From Serilophus lunatus (lineage: Eukaryota; Chordata; Aves; Passeriformes; Eurylaimidae): a stretch of 64,000 bases of DNA. Shown here one piece after another: positions 42,001 to 57,000 of the stretch. The first letter of the stretch is position 1. Each line of letters opens with the position of its first letter. Location: NCBI GenBank assembly GCA_013399895.1, contig VXBA01001571.1, positions 1,598,695-1,662,694 on the forward strand, read 5' to 3'. Position numbers and translations under genes: made by a program. The notes beneath the pieces were generated by a model. It did no database searches. It saw nothing but the letters and a program-made list of their open reading frames with translations, and was not told the DNA's origin.

Positions 42001-45000
42001 GTGAGGTCTGTGGCCTGTTCCATCCACCAACTTTGTTTCTGCTTCCTTTCTCACAGACAAATAAAAGCTGCAAAAATAAAGCGTTACAAAGAGCTATTAC
42101 TGATCTGACCATTGCACTAAGGAATAAAAACCAAGTACAAACACTTCAGCTTATCTCCAACTGTCACTTTTCCTAAAAGCTTCAGGTTAGGAAAGCCATG
42201 CCAAGCTCTGCCATCTGTATAGTCAGTGAAGCAAAGAAACATCTTATTTTTAGAACTGTGTTTTTGAGAGAGCTTGGTATGCAGAGAGTGCCTATAAATT
42301 CAAAGTATTCTAAACACAAGATAGGTCACCTTAAACTAGGAGAAAGAAAGGCAATTCTAGATAAATACACATGACTTCTGTTAGTATCATCCACATAAAT
42401 AAATATTTTAGTCTCTCAGAGAGAGGATTGCAACAACAATGCTCTTTAACTAGTGCAATCCAAGAAAAAATTCTCTTTCCCACAAATACAGAAACCTTAA
42501 GAATTAACAGGATGGACATCTACTCTCTTCCTGTTCTTAAAGCTATGCAAATTGCTGCTGTAGGAAGCATAATAGTGTTTCCCAGAACAGTCCAACCATA
42601 GATTACAGTTACATACTTTCTTCTTGTGACTTATTTCATTAAGAATTTAAAGAGATTACAATCAACTTACTTCACAATTCCTTGTACTGTATTTTTGTTC
42701 ACATTCAGGCCTCTTAGATAATCCATGATAAGAACTTGTAAGTCTCCTTCATTTCTCAATTCTTCTACATAAAGTTCAGTAAACCTATAAGAATGAATCC
42801 ATCAAAATAAAAATCAATCTGTAACACTTAGACATCTGACCAAAGTTAATTTATGAATACATGACTCTCATAGCATATAACATTTAAATCATTTTCAGTA
42901 GCAGAACACTCATTGTCAAATGACCTATAGACAAATTCAAGAGCCAGAGTGAATGAAAAAATAAGATGTTTCTATTCTTTCAAGTAATTTATCTGAATTA
43001 GTTTAACTTATTAGAATGAAAAAGAACTATGTGAGTGTTTTCTTAAAATTTTAAGCAATCTGCAAGAGACTCCCAAATGCTACAGCCTTAACACTGAAGC
43101 AGTGACACAGCTGTAGCACTTTTCAAAGTGCACTCTCTAATGATCTCTGTTTTAAAGAGTGGACACTTTTGAGATACCATCCATTCTAATTTTGTTATGA
43201 CTAGCACATCCAGGTTGTTTTTTACTTTCACAAATATCCAGTTCAGCGATGATAAAGCAAGAAAATTTGAAAATAAGCTAAGGAAAATTAGCAGCAAACA
43301 CGCGCACAGTTTCACTTTAAGTAACCTTTAATATATCAGTGCTTCCCATTTAGTACACTGCAAGGGAAGCTCTAGCTAATGAACATACTTTGTAACCGTC
43401 ACACGTGCAACTTTTGGCACTCATGAGGGAAACTGCATCAAATAATACAAGCAGAAGATCTTTGCTTCAGGAATAGTTAGTTAGTACTAAGGAATGGATT
43501 TGCCAGAACTATAACTTCCTGGCCACAGTTTAGATGTTTTAAGGCCATACATCAAATATTTTGAATATCACACATCTGCTCCACCATGCAAACCATCTTT
43601 CTTTCAAGTGAACAAGGCTGGACATGCAACTTCCTGCAAGGATCAAGGCTTCTGAGTTATTGAGAGAAAGGATGCTTAACAGACACAAAGCACTTGTCTT
43701 TATTATCCCCATCAGGATACTGCAGTAGTATTCCCAGCCACTGACAGCTTAATTTTAAAGAATAATCATTCCCCTGCCCCCAGTGACAACACTCTACTGC
43801 TAGACCATCTGTTCATGGCTCAGCAACTTCATAGAAGTATTTTCCTCCTGCTATTTCATGGAAAACCTTCACCATAATGTGAAAAGCATTGCTCACACGT
43901 AGCAAATTTGAGTTCAGATTTATATCCTCAGGCTTCGGGCAAGGCATTTGCCATTGGGTCAACTTGTGAAGCTAATGAAGCTTTGAAAAAGACAGTGACA
44001 AAGTATTTTGTCACAGAATCATTGTCATTATTTTCTACCTGTTTCTTATTCCTAGGGGAAGGTTTCTCTTTCCAACATCTGTAGCTGGGTTCATGCATGC
44101 AAACAAGCGAAAATCAGAGTGACGGACAAGAGGCTCTGAAGTAAAACAGAAATAAGAGACACGTGGTTAAAGGCAAACACAGGACTTTTTTATGTTAAAT
44201 ATTACTTTATCTAAGCCAGCTTTCTATTGCTGCACTACTATTTTTTTAAATGCCAGTGTAAAACATTTTCAGAGAATAACCCTACATAATTTTATCAGAA
44301 GTATCTGCATCTTCACAAGCATCTATCAAGCTACCTCAGTTGTATAAAGAAAAAAATGTTACAGTCTTTGAATAGCCTCTAAAGACAGCAACAATTACTG
44401 GGAGCACCAGAGAGATCTGCTCCTTGTAGAGTCCAAAGAAGCAAAAGCTACAATTTCTTCCAATTCCTGTGGAAATCTCCTGAGTCATAGTGAATTAAAA
44501 CTTCTATTTCTTGCATAAAAGTTTGAAGTCTACCAAGAGCACACTGCTATCTTTTGCACACTTTCATCTGAATGTTCTCAACTTATTTTGAGCCATACAG
44601 GACGTAGAAATCAACTGGATAGCAAGATACAGCATAACCAAGCACAGAAATAGTACCTGTGTCTCCTCTGTCCAGTAACACCAGCGATCCAGATGATCCT
44701 TCCAATAAGCCACTCAGGCACTCCAACGTTTCTGCTGCAGCCAAGTTAATCTCATCCAGTAAAATCCACTCTCCTTTTTTTACAGCTTGTGCCAGAGTAC
44801 CCTAAAAATAGAATCAATTTATCAAGTCACCAGCATGTTCCAATCATAAACTGGAAATATTTGATGTACAATCTATGGCTTCATTAGACAAATGGCAATT
44901 CCTGACCTTGTACAGCAACAGCAGTTTTACTGCTCTCTCTCTCTCAAATAACAGCAACGATTTTGTAACTCACAGAAGTCAGACAATTATCACCATTATA

Positions 45001-48000
45001 TCAGTTACCATTTAGACTGGCTCAAATATAACAGAATTAAGATCTCTTATTGGTGATATCCACCACTGTGATATATACACTCCACTGACACCACATGAGA
45101 GTAAACGCAGAGTTAATCCAAGGAAATCTAAAGACACAAACAATATTATACTCCTAAGGAAGTGGTATCTTACTAAATAAAACTAGACTTTAGTCAAAGG
45201 TTCTCCAACTACTCATACATACATTTTTTATAAAGGACTGGTCAACATTTTACATACTTTACATGAAATTTGACAGCATATATTCAGACAATAGGGTGAC
45301 AAGGAACAAGCATGCATAAACCTCACAGTTTCTCCTAATGGCACTTAATGTCATTAGAACATATTATGGGTTTGAAGCATTTCAAAAAAGCACATCTAGA
45401 CAAACAGCACAGATTCTTAATATTAAATCCTTCACAGGAATGCCTAGGCAGAAGCATGTCCTACTGGAGACTGGTCAGGAAGTTTTTTCTAGTCTCATAC
45501 AGTTGAAATGATGCTAGGACATACTGCTGATATTCTTTTATCATGCCAGCCCTAATTCCTATTATACAGCATTGAATTCATGTGCTACCAGGAGACATTC
45601 CCCCACTGCCCATCTAACCACCGCCTCCTTAGGTGGCACACTTTGTTTCACAGAGTAATCATGGAACATGTTTTACTTCACAGCAAGGTTCTTGCCAGAA
45701 AGTTATTTATATGAATAGATTGCCAAGTCTTTTAAATACTTCTCCTTATTCATCCTAGCTTCAAAATGCAAATCTCTAAATACCTCAACAAATGCAAAAA
45801 GAAGAGCATTTTCTGTCATTTTCATCTGTTGATGAGCATGATTCAGTTTAAGACCAAATGCCTCCCACTTTTCCTTCAGTGGTGAGCCTGTAAGTAAAAC
45901 AAATTTAAGTTTGTATCATCAGAGCAATATCATAAAAAACATTTAACAGCAGTATTTTAATCAGGTTGTCTCAAGCACAGATACAAAAGTAAGCTTGGTT
46001 GAGCAACGAAAACATTCAAGTTCTATAGATGACATCTCATAAATAAATCAAAAAAATTAAATTTATTGCTTTGGGTTTTATGTCTGTATTTTTTTGGGTT
46101 TTTTTATATTGAACTGAACACTATTAATATATGGGGACAGATAACTTGCTGTTCATTCACAGCTTAGGAACAAATGCTTATGCTGCACTTTGCTCCAGCA
46201 TTAACTGTTACCACTCACTAATTTCCAGAGACAGAAAGAGACATGTCAAGAAAATAAATCCAGATTTGTAAACCTTATGACAGAACAGATAAACAATGAA
46301 CACTTCAGCATCAATTAAAAACACTGTTGCTTATCACTTAAGACATTATATACTATTGCACTGATTTCAGTTGTTTAAAATCACTGCCTAAGCTACACAG
46401 AGTATCAAAATTATTTAAGTAACTTCGCAAGTTACAAATTTCAGCTTGTCTGTAGTTTAGGACTGTCAATACTAGCAGTTAAGTGTTCTTTAAGCACTCT
46501 TTTTTTTAACATTTCTGGGCATTTAATTTAGTATCTGCATATTCAGAAGAATGAGTTAAGAGTGGAGACAAAGTTCATATTGAAAGTTCAAGTTCATTTT
46601 GTCTGGCCCATACTGAAGGAAAACTACAACTTCACTTGTTCTGCTGGTCTGGATCTAGAAATAACTCTATGCAAGACAAAGTATCAACACTGCCTCTGCC
46701 CCAAAATGGGTTGTGAAGTATAAAACAATCCCCTGCCCCCTTATTTGAAGACAAAATCACATTGAAACTACATCACTAGGCAAGTCACTGACAGTGATAT
46801 CAAGTCAAAAGCAAGCTCTTAATACCATTACTACCTTAAAAGAGCTATTACTTTGGGGTTTGTTGGGTTTTTTTTTGTTATTTTCCTTTGGTTTTTAAAT
46901 TGGATATATTTGTAAGACCTAATAGGACTGAGGGTATGAATGCATTTACATGGAAGACTGACCCACAAACCACTAAGACTGCAAATGTCAAGGGCACCAT
47001 AGGTCTGACAAGTCACCCTTCACACTGTCAGACAGCTAACAGCAGTGATGAGTTGGAAGAAGGGAAAAAAATAAACAAAATACAAACTCAATGACTACTT
47101 CAGCAGTATTTTGAACATCTTATTGTAGACATACATTGCATTTCTAAAAACAAGAAAAAAATGGAAGAAATGGGGATAACAAAAAACTAAACTGCAAACA
47201 AACCCAAATTCAAAGAACCAAGTCACCAGTATCCATCTATTTTCTGCAGGGGTTCAACACTAATGTGTTTGATCAGTCTGAATTCTCACCAGAAGCATTT
47301 TCTTTTACTTCCTTATTAATAGCAGACTTATGAATATGCTGCATTAGTTTCAGCAGATCATGCCAACGTTTCTGCCTGTAGCAGGTCTGAATGTGTCCCA
47401 AGAACGTTTGATTTTTCTTCCTAGAGAATGTCTGAGAGAAAAGTTCTTCAAAAGACTCTCGCAAAGGTAGCCAGATCAGCTTGTTATCCACAGGCTTGTA
47501 ACTGAAGAGAAGAAAAAGAGTATTTATTTGTGACATGGGAATCTGTTAACTACAAAAAGAAAACAACTCCAAAACAACAATGTTGTGCATGAATGAGCCC
47601 TGGTTTCCAAAGTTTTTTACTCAACTAAGAAACAAAATAAAATCGTACATATTTAAATGTATCTCATGAGGCAATTTTATAAATACAGGACCATCCTGAC
47701 AAGGAAAATGTTTTTAATATTATCAACCAGTATGTCCAGTGAGTATCATTTCAGATTCATACTGAAAAGCTTAGCTATTTTTAAAGAAACATTGGGTTGT
47801 GCTTTTAAACTACTTTACCACATGCACAGCTGTGGCAATTTCATATAATTCAGTGAAATTGCTCTGTCTTTCAGCAAGGACAACAAGGTTTCCAAATGCA
47901 AATATATTTATTAACACATTTATATTACTATGGAAAAGACAATGCCGATCTGTTATGCAGAACAGGCAAAACACTGTTCAGTGACTCACCCCCCTAACAG

Positions 48001-51000
48001 ATCTGCTGTGTCACTTTGCTGGTTCATGTTGACAACCCTCAAGCGGTGTCCTTGAAACAGAGATAAAGCACCATCAACTTGAGGGTTTGTTCAATTCCCA
48101 CTTTTTAAATTATCTTCTTGTAAGTGACAGTCTTCACACTTTATTTACCTGTAATATGAGCAAGGTACTGAACAGCTGAAGTTTTCCCAGTTCCTGTTTC
48201 ACCAACCAAAAGCACTGGCTCCCCTTTCACAACACACACTGCAAGCTGTTCAATCAATACTGCAGATGGCCGTGTGGCAGCAAAAGTTTGTTTTGCTCTG
48301 AAAAAACAAAGGAAGCAACTCAAAGCTAAGATTTATCAAAGAGCTCAATGCAATGTTATCTTTTTCTTTACTACAGTGGCTGAATTTAGGATCATTTTGT
48401 TTTGTTTTTAATTAGAGTAGGTCTTAAAAAATAGTTAGAAGATACCCTTCTAAGAAATTTATTCTTCTCGAGAGACAACCTAGAAATTCAGGGTTTCCAA
48501 AGAGCTTCCTGGACAATGGAGTTAGCAACACATACTACGAAAACCTCTCTTTGCAAAGAAAGATTCATCAAAATTTTATTGTAACATCTGTGGTTCCACG
48601 CCGCTTTGAAGACACTAGTTCAAAAAAGCTAACAATCTCCATGCTTTGGCTGCCAAAAGTATGATGCAGGACCTAATGATACACAAGGTAAAACTCAGAT
48701 CACAAGTGAAAGAACGCTCACATTCCTTCCATTAAAGTGAAAATACACAACTTGCATTTTTTTTAACCCTGTGTATTGGTTTCTCTGTGGCCAGGGTTTG
48801 GTAGTAGCAGGGCAGGGGCTGAGGGAGAGGCTTCTTAGAGAAGCTGCTGGAAGTTTCCCCACGTCCAGCAGAGCCAGTGCCAGCCAGCTCCAGGCTGGGC
48901 CCACTGCTGACCAAGGCCAGGTCAATCAGCAGTTAAAGGAAGGCCTCTGTGATAACAGATTTCAGAAAGAAGGGAAAAAAAATTAGGTGAGACAAAGAAG
49001 GCTGCCGGAGAGGAGCAGAGTGAGAGCCTGTGAACAGGCACCGAGACACCAAGGTCAGTGCAGAAGGAGGGGCAGGAGATGGCTCCTGGCCCGGGAGCTG
49101 AGATCCAGCTGNNNNNNNNNNNNNNNNNNNNNNNNNNNNNNNNNNNNNNNNNNNNNNNNNNNNNNNNNNNNNNNNNNNNNNNNNNNNNNNNNNNNNNNNN
49201 NNNNNNNNNNNNNNNNNNNNNNNNNNNNNNNNNNNNNNNNNNNNNNNNNNNNNNNNNNNNNNNNNNNCTGTGGGAGAGACCCACGCTGGAGCAGTTTGTG
49301 AAGAGCTGTCTCCCGTGGGATGGGACCCCATGGAATGCAGTCGGAAGGACTCTTCTCCCCAAGCAGCGGCTGACAACAGCAGCTGACCATAACAACACCC
49401 TCCTCCACCTCGCCTTTTCCCTGGACCACTGCAGGAGAGCAGGTTGGATGTAAGAAGGGAGAAGTGGGGGTAAAGGGTGTCTCTTATTGTCTCTCACTCT
49501 TCAGCTCTGACCTTGTTAGTAATAAACTTAACTATAATCCCCACATGGAGTCTTGTTTTGCCTGTGACGGTGATTAAGAAAGAATCTGCTGTAGTCCTTA
49601 TCATGAGTAACGAAATCTCTCATTATATTCTCTCTCCTCTATAGCTGGGCGAGAGGGAGTGAGAGAGCGGCTGTAGTGGGCCCCTGGCACTCAGCCCGGG
49701 TTAAACCACTACACCCTGTGACTTGCAGTCTGTTCTATTCCACTGCCAAACATTTCAATTCACATGGTAACTAAAAGATACTGTACCTCTGTACAGTGAG
49801 AGCCTGGGTTTGTTTCCTCGTCAGAAGCACTCTTCCAACAGAGACTTCTTGTTCCCGTATTAAAATTTCTGGTTTATGGAGTTCACAAAAAAACTCTACC
49901 TGTGAAGAAAGCATCAACATTTCCAATACTAATATTGCTTACATCATACTAAGAACACCCACCAGCATCCTACCAGCATTACTCTGCAGCAAGCTAAATT
50001 TTCATGGTAAGATTCTATATTTTGCAGGTTTTACATACTCATTATCTAAAACACTGAAGGACCTCAGAAATGTTTTTATCCAAACAAACAACTTGCAACA
50101 TAATAACCTGGTATCAGGTCTATGCCACTGTGTTTTACTGCCATGATAGCTCAACTATGCGAACTTGAACAGTTATTTTAACAATAAACAAACCCTTTAT
50201 GTAAGCAAGGATATTTTGTCTTTTGCAAGGAATAATACATTCCTGAAGCGAAATAATGAAAATAAGGACAACTATGGAAGTTTCAGGAATCCATCTGTCA
50301 TCTTAAAATGACAAAGGAGGGAATTTTCTTTGCAAACTTCTATAGTCAGAAATAGTTGACAAAGAAATTATTTAGTTTAATTCTGCCATTATTAGTAGGC
50401 TCCAGAGAGGTTCTTGATTTTGTAATCAATGATTACGGAACAAGTAGCAGTAAAGATCATGTTTCTCTTTGATCTCTTCATTTCAGTGCTTAATGTTCAC
50501 TGTAAACCACCTAAGAAAAAACATATTCTTCACTGCTCTGTGTATCTAGCAGTATCATGTGCTTAGCCAGCTGTGCTGTTCCAGCTGTGCAATCCTTCTT
50601 TTGCATGACGAGGCCATTTGCTCTGGAACAGGTTCACTAGAACTTTCAGAGGAAAAAAAAAAAGGCAGACGAGAATAAAACAGGAGAAGAACAGACCCTG
50701 GACAGATCAGAGAGCAAAAATAGTGTGACAGAGAAGTAGGCATAATTTTTAAGAAAAAAATAGCATAACACATTTAAATTAATCAGTAGAAAAACTGCAA
50801 GCTATAGAGTACTAGCAATAAACATGGTGTTAATTATAGGTCAACATACCTTTTTTTTGGAAATGTTTAGTTTACTTCCAATAACTTTTGCCATTTTCTG
50901 TCTGTTCCCTTGGTTGGATAGCATAGCTGTGAAACAGTCCAATGCCTGCCAAGGGGAAAAACAATTTCTTGAACATTAGTTTTGTATGATTTAATCTCAC

Positions 51001-54000
51001 AAGCATCATCTTAATCTAAATGAGACCAAATCCAATCCAGCCATGGTAAATAAAATGATTTCATAGCTCACAGATCGAGTCAAACAACAGAGTTCAAAAG
51101 GATGTAATAACTTTTAAACTCTGTAATACTGTGTGTTTCTACCAAAAGTAAAAACTTGTCAATGCCCAGGGGCTATTTTCAGATGAATGGGCCAAAATGG
51201 AGAAGGAAGTATCACTAAGATTTCACATCTCAAACTGCCTCTGACTGATGCACACCAAAAAAATTCCCAAGCAGTTTAGAATGTAAACTGATGGATAGGA
51301 AAGTAGAAAAGAAGCCTCATATCACAACAAAAAGGAAAGAACTTAAAACTTTTACTCTCAGTTACATGCAACCCCAGCTCATAACAGTTGAAATGACTTT
51401 GCAGCACTCTGTTTGTACAACAGCAGTAAGTCCTTCAGCACTTTACTGCAAACAATTCTCCTAGTAGCAACAAAAGCCTCTGATCAGGCAGATCACAAAC
51501 ATTGTAACTACAGTCCAATTGCTTCAAACAAAACTAAAGGTAAATTCCCATCCCACATTCCCAAACATATTGTATTTTGTGAGACAATGCTAGAATTTGT
51601 GTTAAGCAATTTCTGGATCAAGTCTTACTGCACCTCATGAAAAATATTCACTGCTGTGGTTGAGGAATTACTGTCGAAGTTGTAAGCAATCCTGCTGCAC
51701 CAATTCAGTAGGTCTCTAAAAAGACAAAACAAAAATATTTGGTACAAACAAGTCAAAACACACAGCACCTTCTTTCATGTTTGGCTTATGTCACTACATC
51801 ATCTTCTGGCAGTTGTGCTTATTGTACATGGGAAGACATGTAAATAGGACAAAAATTCTGAGCAGTAGCTGAGCACATAAAAATCAACATTGTTGCTTTC
51901 AGACACATTTCTTAGAAATAGATAATATTTACTCAAACCATAAAGTAACTATGAAACTGAAAGGTATTAAAAAAAGCCAGATTCCTTATGAACAACAAAG
52001 TCTTCTGAAAAGGAATCATGTAATCCTAGAAGAAAAACTGTTGTTTTAAAATTACTGACATTCTTATGCTCCACAAAAATATTAGGCATTACCCATAACT
52101 GGTGTGTGGCACTAATTCACAAAGCACTACTTGTTACAGAAATTCCATGAGTAGAATTGACATTTGGTATGAGAGGAAGAAATAACTGAGCATCAAGCTA
52201 CATTTCATCATAAAAATTCTGGAATTAACAGTACACTAAAGATCTGGTTATTTTCAGTCACAATACTGTGACTGTTCAATATGAAATAATCTAGATAGCA
52301 AAATATATTCAATTGCTGAAAATGTTATCTTCTAGCTCCTTTGAGCATGTTATACAGCACATTTTAGTTGTTAACTAGTACTGATATCTGGTTAAAATAA
52401 ATTAACAATTAATTCATATGGCTTGATATCAAGTGAGCACTGCATATGACAAAGCCTACACTTTTTCCTCCAAAAAAAGTAAGTATAGCAAAAAAGGAAG
52501 TTTAAATAATCCAAATTGAGTTTCTTTAAAAGCTACATTAATCATTACTTTAAAAATATATGTCTCCAGTTTTTATGAAATTCCAGTTTAATTATTCAAA
52601 CCTTTATCATTATGTAAAAAACAACGAGAAATAACAGAAATAAATCTTTCCTTTTTTGTAGCTAGCTGACTTCTAATAAACATAAAAGAAAAGACAACCT
52701 TAGAGATAATTCTCGTCCTTCCAGATTTGGTTTCTGATGTTCTGATTTTGATTCTGATGATTCTTCTTGTATGTGACTGGAGCCAGATATACTGTTTTCT
52801 GATGCCTGATATTTGTCACCTGTAAGGTGAATGAAAATGTCCAGCAAGTGATCTGTTACAAGAGCAAGGTTGGGGTATCTCCTTTGAAGGACCTGAAAGA
52901 AAAAGAAACAAAACCAAAAATAAAAAAAAAACCCAACAAACACTGACATTGGAAAGAAACCACCATTCCCCCCCCAAATTCTACTAGAAGAGACTTTCAA
53001 TAGATCCTTAAGCTAGAAAGCAACACAAAACTGCTCTTTTGCAATTTCTCATCTGAAGAAAATAGAACTCATGGCTTCTTTGATATTGATGCCAGAAATT
53101 AACTTTGCCAACTCAGCTCTACTCAAATTCATTTGATACACTTGCGCAAATACCAACAGGAAACAAAAAAAGGCACATTCAAGCCTACCTAAACCCAAAT
53201 CATGATCATGCAAGTTTACAGCTGATGTAAGAAGTTCATACTTTCTGTCCTTTATATCTGAATGTATGTGAGCATCTGAGTTGTCTATTCACTGTGCTGA
53301 CAAAGACACATCAAGGAGCTCAGTTTTCTTCTGTAATTTCCTCGCAGTTCAGTTCTCTCCACTAAAGCTTGCCAGCCAAAATATTGCTTCCCAAAATTAG
53401 CTTTCACGGACAAAGGCCAGGAAAACCAGTCCTACCCTGCCAGACTGACTTTTAAGATTAAGAAGAACATAAGTCTGTTCTCAAGACTAGCAAGTGGGTG
53501 TTCCCTAATATTGTCTCTTCTGTAAGATTCCCCAGGAGTAATAGTGTTTAATTTATGTAGTTTTGTGCCCTAAGCTACAAAAAGTTACAAAAGTTACCAA
53601 AAAAAAGTTACAAAAAAAGAACAAAAATAACCTACTGGTTAAGTGACACTGAAGCTTTTTTCGTGATGCTTTGATAGTCAGGCTTTACTTTAATATTGGT
53701 CCTTTTTGGAGGTCACCTTCAGCATAAGTTTGGCCAGATAGCTAATTTTAAATATTGTAACTGTGAACTTCCCACATATATCTTTTTTGTGACTATAGCA
53801 CACAAGTGGGAATATCTCCATCAAACTGTCTGCAGAGGCCTCCCCATGCATCTACATGCTTCCCCTCCAACAAAATATACGAGTATCAAAAAAATGCTGT
53901 TCTTTCCCCATTCCTAACAATTAGCTGACAAATGACAAAAAAGGAAAACAAATAGATATTTAAGGTCACCCACAACAGTGCTGGCTCCTGAGCAAGTTCA

Positions 54001-57000
54001 GAGAAGTGAATGAATTCCTACTGAAAAACTATCTTCTTTATTCTAGAAAATTCAGAACCTTCTCCTCAATTCTGCTAGAGATTATTCACTGTCTTTTCCC
54101 TTAGGCAAGGTTCTTTTAAAATCAGATCCTATTCTGAACTCAGTATCACAAGGAGAATCTCCAGACAATTTTGTTTTCATATGAGTCCTGGGCTCCTTTA
54201 ATTTTCTAAGAACTACACAAAACAAACATTTCCCAGAGATGCTAACAAAAGACAACAACAAAAGCAGTTACTTCTGCTTGATAACTGACCAACTGTTTTG
54301 CAACTTGAAAGCTGAGAACTCAGAATTAGAGTAAGCTCAAATTTTCTTTTTCCCTCTGCTTTTAAATCTCTGCAGCCTAATAAGTCATAGAGTAACCTGA
54401 TTCTTAGAGCCATACAAAGAAGAACTGTGTTTGTCAAAGCAAGTTCCAGGAATTGTTGTTCAATGAATTTCAAAATTTCCTGACAAATTGCCCATTTACT
54501 TCAAAATTGATAGCACAAAGCTGAAATTACAAGGGTGTATTGAAAATAAACTTGAAAATAAAAATAAAGATCAAATTTACTACTGAAAAACATTTATTAC
54601 CTTTAATTGAAACAATTATTCACATGCTACAATAAAGGAACATATACCATACCTCCTTAAGTTCTCCTTTGCTCATGTTATCCAGATGTATTTTGGTCCA
54701 GTATTTGTCCAAAAGAGCAGCATGGCTACTTTGCTGCCTGTACCAACCTCCACCACAACTGAATATCCTAAATAAAACAACATTAAGAAACACAGCATAT
54801 TGGGTGTTGAAGGACTCAACACTGTCAATGTATTCCTTTGCATCAAAGAATGTACTACATATTGCTGCTACAGCATAATGTGCATGCATAGATCACACAC
54901 TGTTTGTCACTGTACTGTCACACCCTACGATGCTTTTCAAATTATCTGTTCTTTTATCACAGTGTTTTTCTCCCTGTAGTGCAAAATCTCCTTAGAGATA
55001 CTTTCAGAAAGACGATGGACAATAAGTCTGTAAAAAGCAACATGCAGAATCCTTTGTGAAGAAAGAAGCCTAATAGAAGTGGCCTGGGATTAAGGGATCT
55101 GTGATCTGTTGCAGAGATGCAGGAAAAGCATCTCGTCCCCTCCACAGCCTTTCCCAATTATTTTTCCTCATTTTTCAGACTCACAGTCCTTTCATCACAA
55201 GTTTTGTTCCCTTTTGATTTTTACTGCAGAAATAAACTGTGGACATAGCCTTGCACACGCAAAAGCATTAGACTTGGGTTTGTGGTTTGGTTTTTGTTTT
55301 CTCGTGGGTTGGTTTTATTTATGTTTGTCTTTTATTTTTAAATAACATTCCCCTGCTGTGAACAGAACACGATTTACTGTATCTACTCTAACTAGCCCAT
55401 GCAAATTGCTACTATACAAGCTGTTCATCATGTGACAGTTATATAGGGTTCATTTTCTTCATAGTAGCTGTGTTTTGGATTTGTAAACAAAACTGTGTTA
55501 ATAATACAAGGAGGGTCTTTTTATTGCTGAGCAGGGCTTATAAGAGCATCAAGGCCTTTTCTGCTTGTCTTACTGCCCTCCCCCAGCAAGGAGGCTGGGG
55601 GTGCACAGGGACTTGGGAGGGGACATAACAGGGACTTCTCATCCCAAATGACCAAAAGGATACCCTGTATCATATGGGGGCATTCTTAGTACAGAACACT
55701 GGGGGAAGAAGGAAGGCTGGTGATGTTCAGAGCGAGGGTGTTTGTCTTCCCAAGTCATGTGTGATGGAGCTCTGCTTCCCTAGAGATGGCTGAACACCTG
55801 CCTGCCAATGGGAAGGAGTGAATGAATTCCTTGCTTTGCCTTGCTTGTATGTGTGACTTTTATTTTACCTACTAAGTTGTCCTTATCCCAACCTATGAGT
55901 TTTCTCACTTTTATGCCGCCAGTTCTCTCCCACATCCTGCTGTAAGGGAGTGAGCCATCAGGCTGTGTGGTGCTTAGTTGCTGGCTGGTGTTAAACCATA
56001 ACAATCACATATTAACAAAAAAACCAAAATCTTAGGAGGTGAGGCAACCAAAAGATTCAATTCCAGAAAAAACAGATCAGATAAACCAAAGAAAAGAACA
56101 AATTTATGTAAGGGAGATAAAAGCATAAAAATTTGTTACAGGGTTTGAAATAAATGACAAAACATTTGAAAACCATGTAACTACAATTCCCCATATAGAA
56201 CTTCTAACCTTTAATCCTGACACAATATTAAGTCTAAATATATAAGAAAGCATTTTGACATCTGAAGCATAAGCCACAACCACAGTGAAACAATTAGGGA
56301 GAGCACTTTAAAACTTTTTCTGGTTAGAAATCATCACAAACACCCATATTGACACAAGACTATCATAAATATCAATAATAACCTTCTTCACACAGCAATT
56401 CCCCGAGAGTGGTATTTTGCTTTGGCAAGGGGTAGTTTTGTATGGATCCCCCAGCGAGGTTGATTCTTTCTGCCTTATTGAAGAGACCTTTCTGTACAAT
56501 GTCTGGATTCACCCAATAGTAATACAAGGCTGCTTACAAGTGAAAAATATAATTTCAAAGCTTCTATGGCTTCTATTGCTTCTTAATTGGAAATTGCTAA
56601 AATACTCCTGTCCAAGTACCTTTCTCTTAAAAGTACCTTGTACTCACAAATAGGATATCCATGGTTTCAATTTAAGTTCACAAACCTACCTCCTGGTTGC
56701 AAAAAATTGGAATCCTGATGCTACTTTTAAACAATCACCACGACCAGGAATCAGTAACTCTCTTTTCTCCAAAAGAGGAATCAACACGGAGATCTAGAGA
56801 TGAAAAATTATAAAATAATTCTTATTTTTTTGGTGCAACTGTAACAGACAGCACAACCATTCACGCTCATTTCACAATTGAGATGCTGGAGCAATTCCAC
56901 TGAGCACCACTACATTGTCAGCATCTGCTGTTCCTGCAGATTATTCTTCCAAGTGATGCTAACAGGAATTGCACAGACTCCAATAATTTTAATCAGCAGT

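Noticed and set aside
44008..44024. tcacagaatcattg, like a CR1 3' tail
   Set aside because: Too short, with no adjoining CR1 sequence.
48922..49497. Open frames of 100-190 codons on both strands
   Set aside because: They span the second N gap within LTR copy B.
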